Assembly (NCBI GenBank): GCA_002710685.1
Contig: PALD01000054.1
Location: 1 to 64,000 of the forward strand
From: Cytophagaceae bacterium
GTDB lineage: Bacteria > Bacteroidota > Bacteroidia > Flavobacteriales > Flavobacteriaceae
Direction of reading: 5' to 3'
Length of the DNA stretch: 64,000 nt
Within the stretch, counting starts at the first letter, position 1. Each line of letters begins with the position of its first letter. The position numbers and the translations under genes are program-made. Positions 17,444-25,779 of this stretch are shown here, one piece after another. Below the pieces are notes generated by a model. It searched no databases. It was not told the DNA's origin and saw only the letters and a list, made by a program, of their open reading frames with translations.

Positions 17444-18679
17444 TTATAGAATTTCTTCAAAGTTAAGATTGTCCAGTTGAATTTTAAGCGGTTCAATGTG
17501 TTTAAAATAATCTGGCTTTAAAGAATCTTCAAGAGGCTGGCTCAATGGGAGGTCTTGTTTAAAGGGGTCGACCTGCACCCCGTTTTTCCAGAAACGGTAA
17601 CATACGTGTGGACCACTCGTGTTGCCCGTCATGCCTATATATCCTATAATATCGCCCTGTTGTACATAATCGCCCACCTTAACGGCGCGCTTGCTCATGT
17701 GCAGGTACTGGGTCTCGTACGTACTGTTGTGGCGTATCTTGACATAATTACCGTTGCCGCCCCTATATTCACTTTTTATCACGGTTCCATTTGCGGTGGT
17801 CATGATGGGCGTGCCCACGGCACCGGCAAAATCAGTGCCCCGGTGCGGACGTATCTTGTTGCCATAATAGGCAATGCGCCTCCTCAGGTTGTAACGTGAC
17901 GATACCCTGTTGAATTTGAGGGGGCCTTTCAAGAAAGCCCTTCTCAGGTTATTTGCTTCCTCATCATAAAAATCTATGGCGTTGGGTAATGAATCGTTGC
18001 GGTACCTAAAGGCATATACCGGCTTGCCCTTGTGCTCAAACCAGCTGGCCTTGATCTTATCTATGCCAGCGGGAATGGTATCATTTATAAATTTTTCGGT
18101 GTAAACCACTTTAAACCTATCGCCTGCCTGAAGGTGAAAGAAATCTATGGTCCAGGCATAGATGTCTGCAATCTTGTAAGATAGGGTCACGCTTAGCCCC
18201 AGCTCATCAAAGGTTGAGGACAGGTTGTCATTGATAACCCCGTAGGCTGTTTTTTCAACCAGGGTAACGGGTTTCTTTTTGTTCTCGACTTTTATGCTGT
18301 CTTGCAGGTCAACAATAACATAGTCAATCTTGTTCTGCTCATAGATAAAGACCTTTGCCTTGTCTGTGGTGTCTTTTGCCTTAAGCAAGACATAAGGCTT
18401 GCCCATGTCTATTTTGCGGGTGTCAAAGACCCCTTCGGAAGATTCAGTGATCTTCTGGATGGTGACGTAGTCAATACCGTTGTTGAACATGATCTGGCCA
18501 AAGCTGTCACCAGATTTGACGGTATCCCTTACCACGTTATAATCGTCAAAGGTATAACCGTATTCTTTTTGAACTTGGGGCTTGGGTCTTGGGGCTGCGT
18601 CTTGGATTTCTTTTTTCGGTTCATCATCAGCACAGGAAATAATCGCTAGTGCTGCCAGCATCAGAAGAAGTTTTTTCAA
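17444..18679 (-). CDS. M23 family peptidoglycan peptidase, lipoprotein
   Basis: A 411-residue lipoprotein ([16 protein letters not shown], then ADDE) starting at TTG 18679. Residues 45-180 form an OapA/LysM-like region ([16 protein letters not shown]). Residues 275-365 are the M23 domain: zinc ligands H279 and D283 in HRGTD, QYLH at 324-327, and the usual final HxH present as H358-V-C360. The second His of HxH is therefore Cys, encoded TGT at 17600-17602. Enzymes of this family cut peptidoglycan cross-links; zinc binding here must use Cys or be weakened. It lies between the tryptophan dioxygenase gene and pgi. Confidence 0.88.
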   Translation of the reverse strand: MKKLLLMLAALAIISCADDEPKKEIQDAAPRPKPQVQKEYGYTFDDYNVVRDTVKSGDSFGQIMFNNGIDYVTIQKITESSEGVFDTRKIDMGKPYVLLKAKDTTDKAKVFIYEQNKIDYVIVDLQDSIKVENKKKPVTLVEKTAYGVINDNLSSTFDELGLSVTLSYKIADIYAWTIDFFHLQAGDRFKVVYTEKFINDTIPAGIDKIKASWFEHKGKPVYAFRYRNDSLPNAIDFYDEEANNLRRAFLKGPLKFNRVSSRYNLRRRIAYYGNKIRPHRGTDFAGAVGTPIMTTANGTVIKSEYRGGNGNYVKIRHNSTYETQYLHMSKRAVKVGDYVQQGDIIGYIGMTGNTSGPHVCYRFWKNGVQVDPFKQDLPLSQPLEDSLKPDYFKHIEPLKIQLDNLNFEEIL

Positions 18680-18715
18680 TTTAGGGGATTTTATGCTATT
18701 CCTTAATTAAGTTAT

Positions 18716-19651
18716 TTAAACGTGCTTGCCCCAATCGTCGCGCTCTTCTTGAGACCATAGCTCAGGGAAGAAGATGCGTTTTTGATACTTGGGGTGCATA
18801 TATTTTACCCAGTCGCTCCCACCGGTGGCCTCTATGGGCTCCTGGCCCTTGTTGAGGTAATATTGTGCAGCCCTAAAGTGAGACATGACCCATTTAATAT
18901 TGACAGTATGGTCATAATGACGCATGGCTTCCCTCAAAGTTGCATCATTTTTGTCCTTTTCTGGCAGGGTCTTGAAACGGGCGTACAAATTTAGATTTTT
19001 ATATTTAACTAGAAAACGTTTGAATTCGTCCTTATATTTTAGCTCAAATTGAGAAAGTGTGTAGGATTTTTTCCCTGTTTTGTAGTCCTTGCCCGCGGCT
19101 TGCCAGTATAGTTTTTCAATGGATTCATCCACAGGGGTTTGTGGGTCGTGTTTTTCGCGAAAGCGTGCATCTATGAGATTCTCAAGGTCTGTACTGCCAA
19201 ATTCTATCAAGCGGTACTGCGCGCTCTGAAAACCGCTGGCAGGGCTAAGGGTCAACCGGAACTTGAGGTATTGCTCCATCTCCATCCCCTCGCGCATGAT
19301 GGTAAACGAGCCGGTGAGCATGTCAAAGTAACGGCTTATGCGCTGTAGCCTTTCGGCAAAAAAACGTGCGGTGAGGACCTCCTTGAATGCTACCTGTTCT
19401 ATCTCCCACAGGATCATTTTAAATAGGAGTTCGTTGATTTGATGATACATGATAAATACCATCTCGTCAGGGTAGAGGGTGCGCTGCACCTGGAGGTTGA
19501 GCAGGGCATCTGTTTGTATATAGTCCCAGTAGTTCACGGGTCTTGAATGCAAGAACCCTTCTAGTTGTGCCGAGAGGTCCTGCCCCATGGCATCAAACTT
19601 CCCGCTAAGTTTTTCTAATTGTTCCCGTGCGTCGTCTGGGGTGTTGTCCAT
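18716..19651 (-). CDS. kynA: Tryptophan 2,3-dioxygenase
   Basis: A haem enzyme of 311 residues that opens the indole ring of tryptophan to give N-formylkynurenine. Family blocks are visible: YWDYIQTDALLNLQ, EMVFIMYHQINELLFKMIL with its His/Glu set, RYFDMLTGSF, SASGFQS-type SPASGFQSAQYRLIE, KWVMSHFRAAQYYL and GGSDWVKYMHP. ATG 19651 overlaps the TGA of the DUF3108 gene by one base (TGATG), which favours it over the TTG three bases upstream. No kynurenine formamidase or kynureninase is in the window. Confidence 0.95.
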   Translation of the reverse strand: MDNTPDDAREQLEKLSGKFDAMGQDLSAQLEGFLHSRPVNYWDYIQTDALLNLQVQRTLYPDEMVFIMYHQINELLFKMILWEIEQVAFKEVLTARFFAERLQRISRYFDMLTGSFTIMREGMEMEQYLKFRLTLSPASGFQSAQYRLIEFGSTDLENLIDARFREKHDPQTPVDESIEKLYWQAAGKDYKTGKKSYTLSQFELKYKDEFKRFLVKYKNLNLYARFKTLPEKDKNDATLREAMRHYDHTVNIKWVMSHFRAAQYYLNKGQEPIEATGGSDWVKYMHPKYQKRIFFPELWSQEERDDWGKHV

Positions 19652-20424
19652 CAATCTACGATTATATGAAAAGGATTTGCAAGGCCTTTAAAGGCTTCAA
19701 TATCTGCCTTGAGTGACCCCACTGCAAGGCTGGCCTTGAGGCGCAAAGGTATTTTATTTTTATCATCGCTCACCCAGATGGTAAGGCTTTCTTTTTCTTT
19801 AAAAACGCGCCCTGCCTGTACATAAGGCCTGAACTTAAGGGCCTTTACCTTACCAAATTTAGTATCGAGCACCTCCTTGCCCAAGAACTTGAGCTTGAAC
19901 TTAAAGTTCTCTTCGTCAAAGAACATGTTGAGCACGGTCTCATCACCTTCCTTGAGGTTTGAGGTGTCCAGCTTGTCACGTAAAAAGAAAAAGGATGATA
20001 TAAGGTCGTGGACCTGTGGCTCTGTGGTAAAGGTTTCCTTATTGTCATGCTTAAGGTCCTGCACGTAGGCCTTGCGTGCATCTTGGTCAAAATCAATGAT
20101 CTTGTCCTTGGTATGGCCGCCCTCATCAATCTTGCGGATAAAGCGGTGCGGCAGTATGGTGTTCTTGTCAACGTAGGATTCATAATAATCCTCAACATTA
20201 AAGAACAGGGCAGAGAGGCCCTTGGTTTCACCAAAACCCTTGAGATGGTACACCTGCTTGCCGTTAAGCGTCTTGTTTTCTACATCGAGCGTGGCATAGC
20301 CCGCTGTTACCAGGCCATAATGAATACGGAATTTGAACCACTCGCCATCTTTAAAGGCGTGGTCCTGTGCATTCACCACGGCACAGAGCAATAGTGCAAT
20401 CAATATTGTAAAGGTCTTTTTCAT
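19651..20424 (-). CDS. DUF3108 family periplasmic protein
   Basis: A 257-residue exported protein with signal peptide MKKTFTILIALLLCAVVNAQ. It has the DUF3108 layout: FKDGEWFKFRIHYGLVTAGYATLDVEN at the start, VEDYYESYVD with FIRKIDEGGHTKDKIIDFDQ in the middle, and LTIWVSDDKNKIPLRLKASLAVGSLKADIEAF near the end. Function is unknown; the fold is likely a lipocalin-like beta barrel (family inference). It is translationally coupled to the tryptophan dioxygenase gene downstream. Confidence 0.85.
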   Translation of the reverse strand: MKKTFTILIALLLCAVVNAQDHAFKDGEWFKFRIHYGLVTAGYATLDVENKTLNGKQVYHLKGFGETKGLSALFFNVEDYYESYVDKNTILPHRFIRKIDEGGHTKDKIIDFDQDARKAYVQDLKHDNKETFTTEPQVHDLISSFFFLRDKLDTSNLKEGDETVLNMFFDEENFKFKLKFLGKEVLDTKFGKVKALKFRPYVQAGRVFKEKESLTIWVSDDKNKIPLRLKASLAVGSLKADIEAFKGLANPFHIIVD

Positions 20425-20512
20425 AGCTGTAATATTATGGCTTCCGCCAAAGTAATTACAAGATGTGTTCCAAAATTAGCCAAAACGATTTAATAGCCTT
20501 TTCATAAAGTGG

Positions 20513-20546
20513 AAAATCCATTCCGTTTGTAAACGCAATGGATTTT
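20513..20546 (-). terminator. Terminator after hppD
   Basis: A 10-bp stem (AAAATCCATT / AATGGATTTT) with a 14-base loop, 29 bases past the hppD stop. It separates the tyrosine genes from the DUF3108 operon. Confidence 0.6.
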
Positions 20547-20574
20547 GATTCATTGTTTTTTCTTGCTGTAAAAG

Positions 20575-21735
20575 CTATAAGGTGCCACGTAGTGCCTGCT
20601 CGCGCTCAATGGATTCAAAAAGTGCCTTGAAGTTACCGGCGCCAAAACCTTTTGCCCCCATGCGCTGAATGATTTCGACAAAGAGGGTGGGCCTGTCCTG
20701 CAATGGTTTTGTAAAAATCTGCAGCAGGTATCCTTCTTCATCGGCATCCACGAGTATGGAGAGTTCTTGAAGTCGTTTTAGATCTTCTTTCATCTTATCC
20801 ATGTGCGTGCCCAACCTTCTGGGGATATCGTCATAATATGCTTGCGGTGGCGGGGGTAGGAACTCTACGCCACGAGCCTTTAAAGCGGCCACGGTATCAA
20901 CGATATCATCCGTGGCCACGGCAAGGTGCTGCACCCCTGGACCTTCATAAAAATCGAGGTATTCTTCTATCTGTGATTTCTTGATGCCTTCGGCCGGCTC
21001 ATTGATAGGAAATTTTATCCTTCCGTTCCCATTGCTCATCACCTTGCTCATCAATGCAGAATACTCTGTGGTGATCTGCTTGTCATCAAAAGTGAGGAAG
21101 TTTACAAACCCCATGACTTCTTCATACCATTTTACCCAGGTGTTCATTTCGCCCCAGCCCACGTTGCCTACCATGTGGTCTATGTATTTTAATCCGGTAG
21201 GCTCAGGGTTATAGTCTGAGTCCCATTGGCGAAAGCCAGGTAAAAATTGCCCGTTGTAGTTTTTGCGTTCCACAAACATATGCACGGTTTCGCCATAGGT
21301 GTAAATCCCTGAACGAACGACCTCGCCGTGTTCATCTTTTTCAACCTTGGGCTCCATAAAGGGTTTTGCACCGCGTTTTGTGGTTTCTTCAAATGCGCTG
21401 TGGGCATCTTCCACCCACAGGGCAACCACCTTCACACCGTCGCCATGTTTAACGATATGGTCGTTGATGGGCGACTCGCTATTGAGGGGCGAGGTGAGCA
21501 CGAGGCGTATTTTATCTTGTTTGAGCACATAGCTTACGCGGTCCTTTTGACCGGTTTCTAGTCCGCTGTACGCAAAAGATTGAAAACCAAAAGCCGTCTT
21601 ATAAAAATGCGCGGCCTGCTTTGCATTGCCTACATAAAATTCAACATAATCTGTTCCTAAGAGAGGCAAAAAATCTTGCGCGCCATCAAATATTTTCTCT
21701 AGTCCGTAATCAACGGATTTTAAATCTTCTTTCAT
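20575..21735 (-). CDS. hppD: 4-Hydroxyphenylpyruvate dioxygenase
   Basis: A 386-residue non-haem Fe(II) enzyme converting 4-hydroxyphenylpyruvate to homogentisate, the second step of tyrosine breakdown. There are two VOC-type halves. The facial triad is visible as H in YIDHMVGNV, H in GVQHLAVATDD and E in TLFVEIIQR. The C-terminal helix with GAGNFKALFESIEREQALRGTL is typical. Its product is the substrate of hmgA, located 500 bases upstream on the same strand, with a four-helix-bundle gene between. Confidence 0.97.
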   Translation of the reverse strand: MKEDLKSVDYGLEKIFDGAQDFLPLLGTDYVEFYVGNAKQAAHFYKTAFGFQSFAYSGLETGQKDRVSYVLKQDKIRLVLTSPLNSESPINDHIVKHGDGVKVVALWVEDAHSAFEETTKRGAKPFMEPKVEKDEHGEVVRSGIYTYGETVHMFVERKNYNGQFLPGFRQWDSDYNPEPTGLKYIDHMVGNVGWGEMNTWVKWYEEVMGFVNFLTFDDKQITTEYSALMSKVMSNGNGRIKFPINEPAEGIKKSQIEEYLDFYEGPGVQHLAVATDDIVDTVAALKARGVEFLPPPPQAYYDDIPRRLGTHMDKMKEDLKRLQELSILVDADEEGYLLQIFTKPLQDRPTLFVEIIQRMGAKGFGAGNFKALFESIEREQALRGTL

Positions 21736-21806
21736 GATTTTTCAATTACTCGATTATCGATTAATCAATTAAGCTAATTAGCAAATTCGATAATTAGCGA
21801 ATGACT
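21736..21806. repeat. AT-rich word repeats flanking the four-helix-bundle gene (hppD side)
   Basis: A low-complexity tract built from AATT, GCTAATTAGC, TCGATTAATC and CGATAATTAGCG words. The other side of the gene (22185-22225) carries related words (GAATTAGCTAATCAGC, CAAATTTGC). Similar but not identical direct or inverted copies are seen, so these could be ends of a small mobile unit. Confidence 0.4.
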
Positions 21807-22178
21807 TTATTTTAAATTTCTTTTACTTGTGCCTATTATGCTATTCAGCAATTTTATAATTCCGCTAAGCTTTGTAATTAGGCTTTCACATTCTGGATAA
21901 GAGTCTATGTTTTGGCATAGAAATAACCAGTATTCTGTCTCGTCTGCTTCTTTAGAGGCAATTTTCATTTTATGAACAAAATCAGCTTTGCTTTCAGCAT
22001 TCTGTGCTTCTTTAACATTAGCTCCTATTGAAGTTGCTGATCTTAAAAGTTGTCTTGCTATGACAAATTTCTTCTTGCTTTCAAGTTTTTCAGCATACTT
22101 AACTGCTTCAATCGAAAATTCAAACGTCAGCCTTAGTATGGCATTATCCTTATATTTTTCGCTTAAGCTAAATTTCAT
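21807..22178 (-). CDS. Four-helix-bundle protein (23S rRNA intervening-sequence type)
   Basis: A 123-residue all-helical protein: FEFSIEAVKYAEKLESKKKFVIARQLLRSATSIGANVKEA, then KMKIASKEADETEYWLFLCQ. This is the S23/IVS four-helix-bundle family, first seen encoded in 23S rRNA insertions and common as single genes in Bacteroidota; its role is unknown. It sits between hmgA and hppD, genes normally adjacent in function, and is flanked on both sides by AT-rich word-like repeats (GCTAATTAGC, AATTAATTGAATTAGC, CAAATTTGC). It looks like a small inserted unit. Confidence 0.85.
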   Translation of the reverse strand: MKFSLSEKYKDNAILRLTFEFSIEAVKYAEKLESKKKFVIARQLLRSATSIGANVKEAQNAESKADFVHKMKIASKEADETEYWLFLCQNIDSYPECESLITKLSGIIKLLNSIIGTSKRNLK

Positions 22179-22232
22179 TTACATGAATTAATTGAATTAG
22201 CTAATCAGCTCATTTTCAAATTTGCTATTTAA

Positions 22233-23390
22233 TTATTCAAGCCACGATTTATAATACGTTTCGTCTGCAATTGCCATGGCGTCTTCACAAACCATCAACG
22301 GTCTGAACGTATCGACCATAACGGCAAGTTCTTCAGTTTCTGTTTTACCTATGCTGCGCTCTACTGCACCCGGATGTGGCCCATGCGGAATACCCGCCGG
22401 ATGCAGCGAGATATGCCCGGCTTCAATATCATTACGGCTCATAAAGTCACCATCAACATAATACAAAACCTCGTCGCTATCTATGTTGCTATGGTTGTAT
22501 GGCGCCGGGATACTTTCTGGGTGGTAGTCATACTTACGTGGACAAAAACTGCACACCACAAAAGCATCAGTCTCAAAAGTTTGATGCACCGGTGGCGGCT
22601 GATGGATGCGCCCCGTGATGGGCTCAAAATCATGAATTGAAAATGCATACGGATAATTATAACCATCATAGCCCACAACATCAAAGGGATGCGTGGCATA
22701 CACCATATCAAAAATCTCATCCTGTTTTTTGATTTTCATCAAAAAGTCTCCTTTCTCGTCATTGGTTTCCAGTTCGTAAGGCCTTCTCAGGTCACGCTCA
22801 CAAAACGGTGAATGTTCCAGCAGTTGCCCAAACCAGTTGCGATAGCGTTTTGGCGTGTAAATAGGCCGTCGGGATTCTACAATGAACAAACGGTTGTCAT
22901 CTGTGTCAAAATCCATTTTATAGATTACCCCACGCGGAATCAATAGATAATCGCCATATTTAAAATCCAGGTTGCCCAGATGTGTCCGCAGTTTTCCGCT
23001 GCCGCGATGTACAAAAATGAGTTCGTCAGCATCGCTGTTTTTATAAAAATAATCCTGTGTTTTTTGCTGTGGTGCGGCAAGGATTATGGTACAATCGCTA
23101 TTTGTCAATATGGGTTTACGGCTGTCCAGGTAATCCATTTCCGGCTTGACCTGAAACCCTTTAAAACGGTAGGATTGGATGTGGTTTTTCTTGGCGATTT
23201 TTGGTTTGGCATCCTTACTGCCTCTAATTTCCCTAACTTGTGTGGGCCTTTGCTCGTGATACATGTTTGTGTACATGCCATCAAAACCTATGGTGCCAAA
23301 AAGCTGTTCATAATACAGGCTGCCATCAGGTTTTTTAAACTGTGTATGTCGCTTATGGGGTATTTTTCCCAGTGTGTGATAGAAGGGCAT
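22233..23390 (-). CDS. hmgA: Homogentisate 1,2-dioxygenase
   Basis: A 385-residue non-haem iron enzyme opening the homogentisate ring to maleylacetoacetate. ATG 23390 (MPFYHTLGKIPHKRHTQF) is chosen because the in-frame extension to 23420 reads through the palindromic repeat. Visible blocks are LFGTIGFDGMYTNMYHEQRP, a cupin region (DELIFVHRGSGKLRTHLGNLDFKYGDYLLIPRG), DVVGYDGYNYPYAFSIHDFEPITG and the metal/substrate-binding HPAGIPHGPHPGAVERS. The usual partner, fumarylacetoacetase, is not in the window. Confidence 0.95.
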   Translation of the reverse strand: MPFYHTLGKIPHKRHTQFKKPDGSLYYEQLFGTIGFDGMYTNMYHEQRPTQVREIRGSKDAKPKIAKKNHIQSYRFKGFQVKPEMDYLDSRKPILTNSDCTIILAAPQQKTQDYFYKNSDADELIFVHRGSGKLRTHLGNLDFKYGDYLLIPRGVIYKMDFDTDDNRLFIVESRRPIYTPKRYRNWFGQLLEHSPFCERDLRRPYELETNDEKGDFLMKIKKQDEIFDMVYATHPFDVVGYDGYNYPYAFSIHDFEPITGRIHQPPPVHQTFETDAFVVCSFCPRKYDYHPESIPAPYNHSNIDSDEVLYYVDGDFMSRNDIEAGHISLHPAGIPHGPHPGAVERSIGKTETEELAVMVDTFRPLMVCEDAMAIADETYYKSWLE

Positions 23391-23404
23391 ATTTGAGTGT
23401 TTTT

Positions 23405-23421
23405 TTTGGCTTAAAGCCAAA
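23405..23421. repeat. Palindrome TTTGGCTTAAAGCCAAA, copy 2
   Basis: An exact 17-mer directly upstream of the hmgA start codon. Confidence 0.85.
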
Positions 23422-23511
23422 TTATAACAAGCAAAAATGACACATCTTCAATTTTTTAATGCTTGCCTACCAAATATCGCAAAATTTACATGGAAATAGG
23501 TCAAGATTTTC

Positions 23512-25779
23512 TTAAAACCAAAATCCCAGGCTGAAGTACCAGTGAACTTCATCAATATCGGGAGAATAGGCCAGCCGCGTTTGTAAAGGCCCCAGGAAAG
23601 TCTCTAACCCATAGCCCAGGTAATACCCTGTATAATCAGGCGTGCTGAGCCAGTTACCGGTGCTAAATAGGTCATCTTCAAGGTTTGCGAAATTTGCTCC
23701 CGCAGCAATGTGGTTCTTGCCATAAAAGTTATAGTCCAGGTCTATGGAGGTCTTGACATACGCATCGCCTATGCTGTCAACATAGTCGTAACCATTAAAT
23801 GTCACCAGGTTGTTGACCAGGTTGTTGCCCCAGCCACCCAGGATGAAGTCCATTGATTTTGTGGAGGTGCTGCCCAGTTTAAAACCGCCTTCATTGCTTA
23901 TGACCATGGCAAATTTATCAAGCGGGCTAAACGCATACTTGAGCTGGGCCTTGCCAATGGAAAACTCCTCAAACCGGTCAAACCGGTCACTTGAGAACAA
24001 GTAGAGGTGAAAATCTCCATTAAAGTACCATCCATTTGTAGGGAAGTATTTATTATCAAAAGAATCGAGCAACAACCTGCCGTAGGTGCTGAAATAATGG
24101 TTGTCTTCAAAGACAAACTTGGCCTCGGTTTCTTCAGAGCGCAAGGTTTCAGTCTCTATGCCTATGTATTTATGTTCCACTCCCAGGTCAAGAGAGAATT
24201 GTTTTTCAAACAGGGTTTGAATGTAAACCTGGTTCGTGATGGTAGAATACTCAATATCTATACTGTTCAGGTTGGATAGGGATAGATCGATCAATTGATC
24301 TACAAACTGTGCGCTTATGTTCTTTTCAAAACTATTGTAAGAGGACCTTGCCCCAAAACCTATGTAAAAACCGTTATCACTAAAGTAGTCTATGTTATAA
24401 CGTATGTTATCACCCACGATAAAATCTACCGATATTTCATCATTTCTAAAGAGCAACCTCTTTTTTGTGAGGTTGAGCAGCGCTGCGCTCTTGTACAGGT
24501 CATCATAATGCAGTGCGGCGCTCAGGGATGTGGTGCTCTTGCTTTCTTTTACATCTAGGTCAAGGTGGTATGACTTGTCATCATATCCGTCAAGGGCATA
24601 GTTGATGCGTTTGAAGTTGCCGGTGGCAGAGAGGCTGTTTATACCTTGATAAAGCTTGTCATAGGTTGTTGTTGCAGGGGTGCGCAGCTTGAGTTTTCCC
24701 AGGATGTATGAGCGGGTGTAGTACTCGTTTCCATTGGTAGCTATCGATTTTATGGTGAGGCTATCCTTTTTCTTGAGGTTGAGTTTAGGTTTTGTATAAA
24801 ATGTATTTTGTTTCAGTTCAACGCTTTTCAGGAGGTCCTGGAATAGTTTTGCTTTTTTTTCGCCGCAAGCGATAATCTCATTTCCCTTTTCAAAATCAAC
24901 GACACTGTAATCATCAATATCAGGCCTTATGTAAATGTCTGTGAGCTTTATCTTTTCTTTCATGGCCTCTATGGTGCGGTAGTTGTTTACCTGCACGAGG
25001 ATATCTGGGGCGCTCAGTAGCTCTTCACGGCTCCTCAGGTCGTCCTGTACATCCACGCCGATGATAAAATTAGCCCCTCTCTTTTTAAGTTCCTCAACGG
25101 GATAGTTATCAACTACCCCACCGTCAATAAGCAACTTGCCATCAAGTTCTATGGGGCTAAAAAGGGATGGGAGTGCCCCACTGGCTGTTATTGCCTCGGG
25201 GAGCGAGCCGCTGTCAAGTATAATGGCCTGCCCTTTTACAACATCTGTGGCAACACAAAAAAACGGGATGGGGAGTTTGCCAAAATCCTTAGTGTCCTTA
25301 ACATGCGCCGTTAACCTTGCAATCAAGTTGTAGATGTTCTGCCCCTTTGATAGGGCAGAGGGTATGGAGATCTTGAAGTTGTCAAATGGCAAGGTGAGTG
25401 CATACCGCTCAGAGTTTTTTTTCTGGTTAAAGCTCTTTGCGCTGCGGGGCAGTTCATCCTGTATCAATTTTTGAAAATCTATCACGTGAAAGATGGAATC
25501 CAGTTGGCTGGCCGTATACCCCGAAGCATACAGGCCGCCCACAATGGCGCCCATGCTCGTGCCGCCTATATAATCAATCTCTATGCCCGCTTTTTCAATT
25601 TCTTTTAAAACCCCTATGTGTGCGAGGCCTTTGGCACCACCGCCACTCAGCACGAGACCTATCTTGAGGTCTTTGCCTTGCGGGATCCTGTCAATATTAA
25701 GCTGTATTTCTTCCTGGGCCTGGATGAGTCCAAAAAGAAATAGGAAGGTGACGAGTGCTATATTGTTTTTATGCTTCAA
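23512..25779 (-). CDS. Patatin-like phospholipase with BamA-type barrel
   Basis: A 755-residue outer-membrane protein. After signal peptide MKHKNNIALVTFLFLFGLIQAQ comes a patatin domain (residues 35-235) with oxyanion motif GGGAKG, nucleophile GTSMG and the DGG of LLIDGGVVDNYP, so the Ser-Asp dyad is intact. Residues about 330-415 resemble a POTRA domain, and the rest is a BamA/surface-antigen-type beta barrel ending in FSLGFWF. It is a two-part phospholipase of the PlpD type, possibly exposing its lipase in the periplasm or outside. Start codon TTG 25779 overlaps the uvrC stop by 4 bases. Confidence 0.9.
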   Translation of the reverse strand: MKHKNNIALVTFLFLFGLIQAQEEIQLNIDRIPQGKDLKIGLVLSGGGAKGLAHIGVLKEIEKAGIEIDYIGGTSMGAIVGGLYASGYTASQLDSIFHVIDFQKLIQDELPRSAKSFNQKKNSERYALTLPFDNFKISIPSALSKGQNIYNLIARLTAHVKDTKDFGKLPIPFFCVATDVVKGQAIILDSGSLPEAITASGALPSLFSPIELDGKLLIDGGVVDNYPVEELKKRGANFIIGVDVQDDLRSREELLSAPDILVQVNNYRTIEAMKEKIKLTDIYIRPDIDDYSVVDFEKGNEIIACGEKKAKLFQDLLKSVELKQNTFYTKPKLNLKKKDSLTIKSIATNGNEYYTRSYILGKLKLRTPATTTYDKLYQGINSLSATGNFKRINYALDGYDDKSYHLDLDVKESKSTTSLSAALHYDDLYKSAALLNLTKKRLLFRNDEISVDFIVGDNIRYNIDYFSDNGFYIGFGARSSYNSFEKNISAQFVDQLIDLSLSNLNSIDIEYSTITNQVYIQTLFEKQFSLDLGVEHKYIGIETETLRSEETEAKFVFEDNHYFSTYGRLLLDSFDNKYFPTNGWYFNGDFHLYLFSSDRFDRFEEFSIGKAQLKYAFSPLDKFAMVISNEGGFKLGSTSTKSMDFILGGWGNNLVNNLVTFNGYDYVDSIGDAYVKTSIDLDYNFYGKNHIAAGANFANLEDDLFSTGNWLSTPDYTGYYLGYGLETFLGPLQTRLAYSPDIDEVHWYFSLGFWF

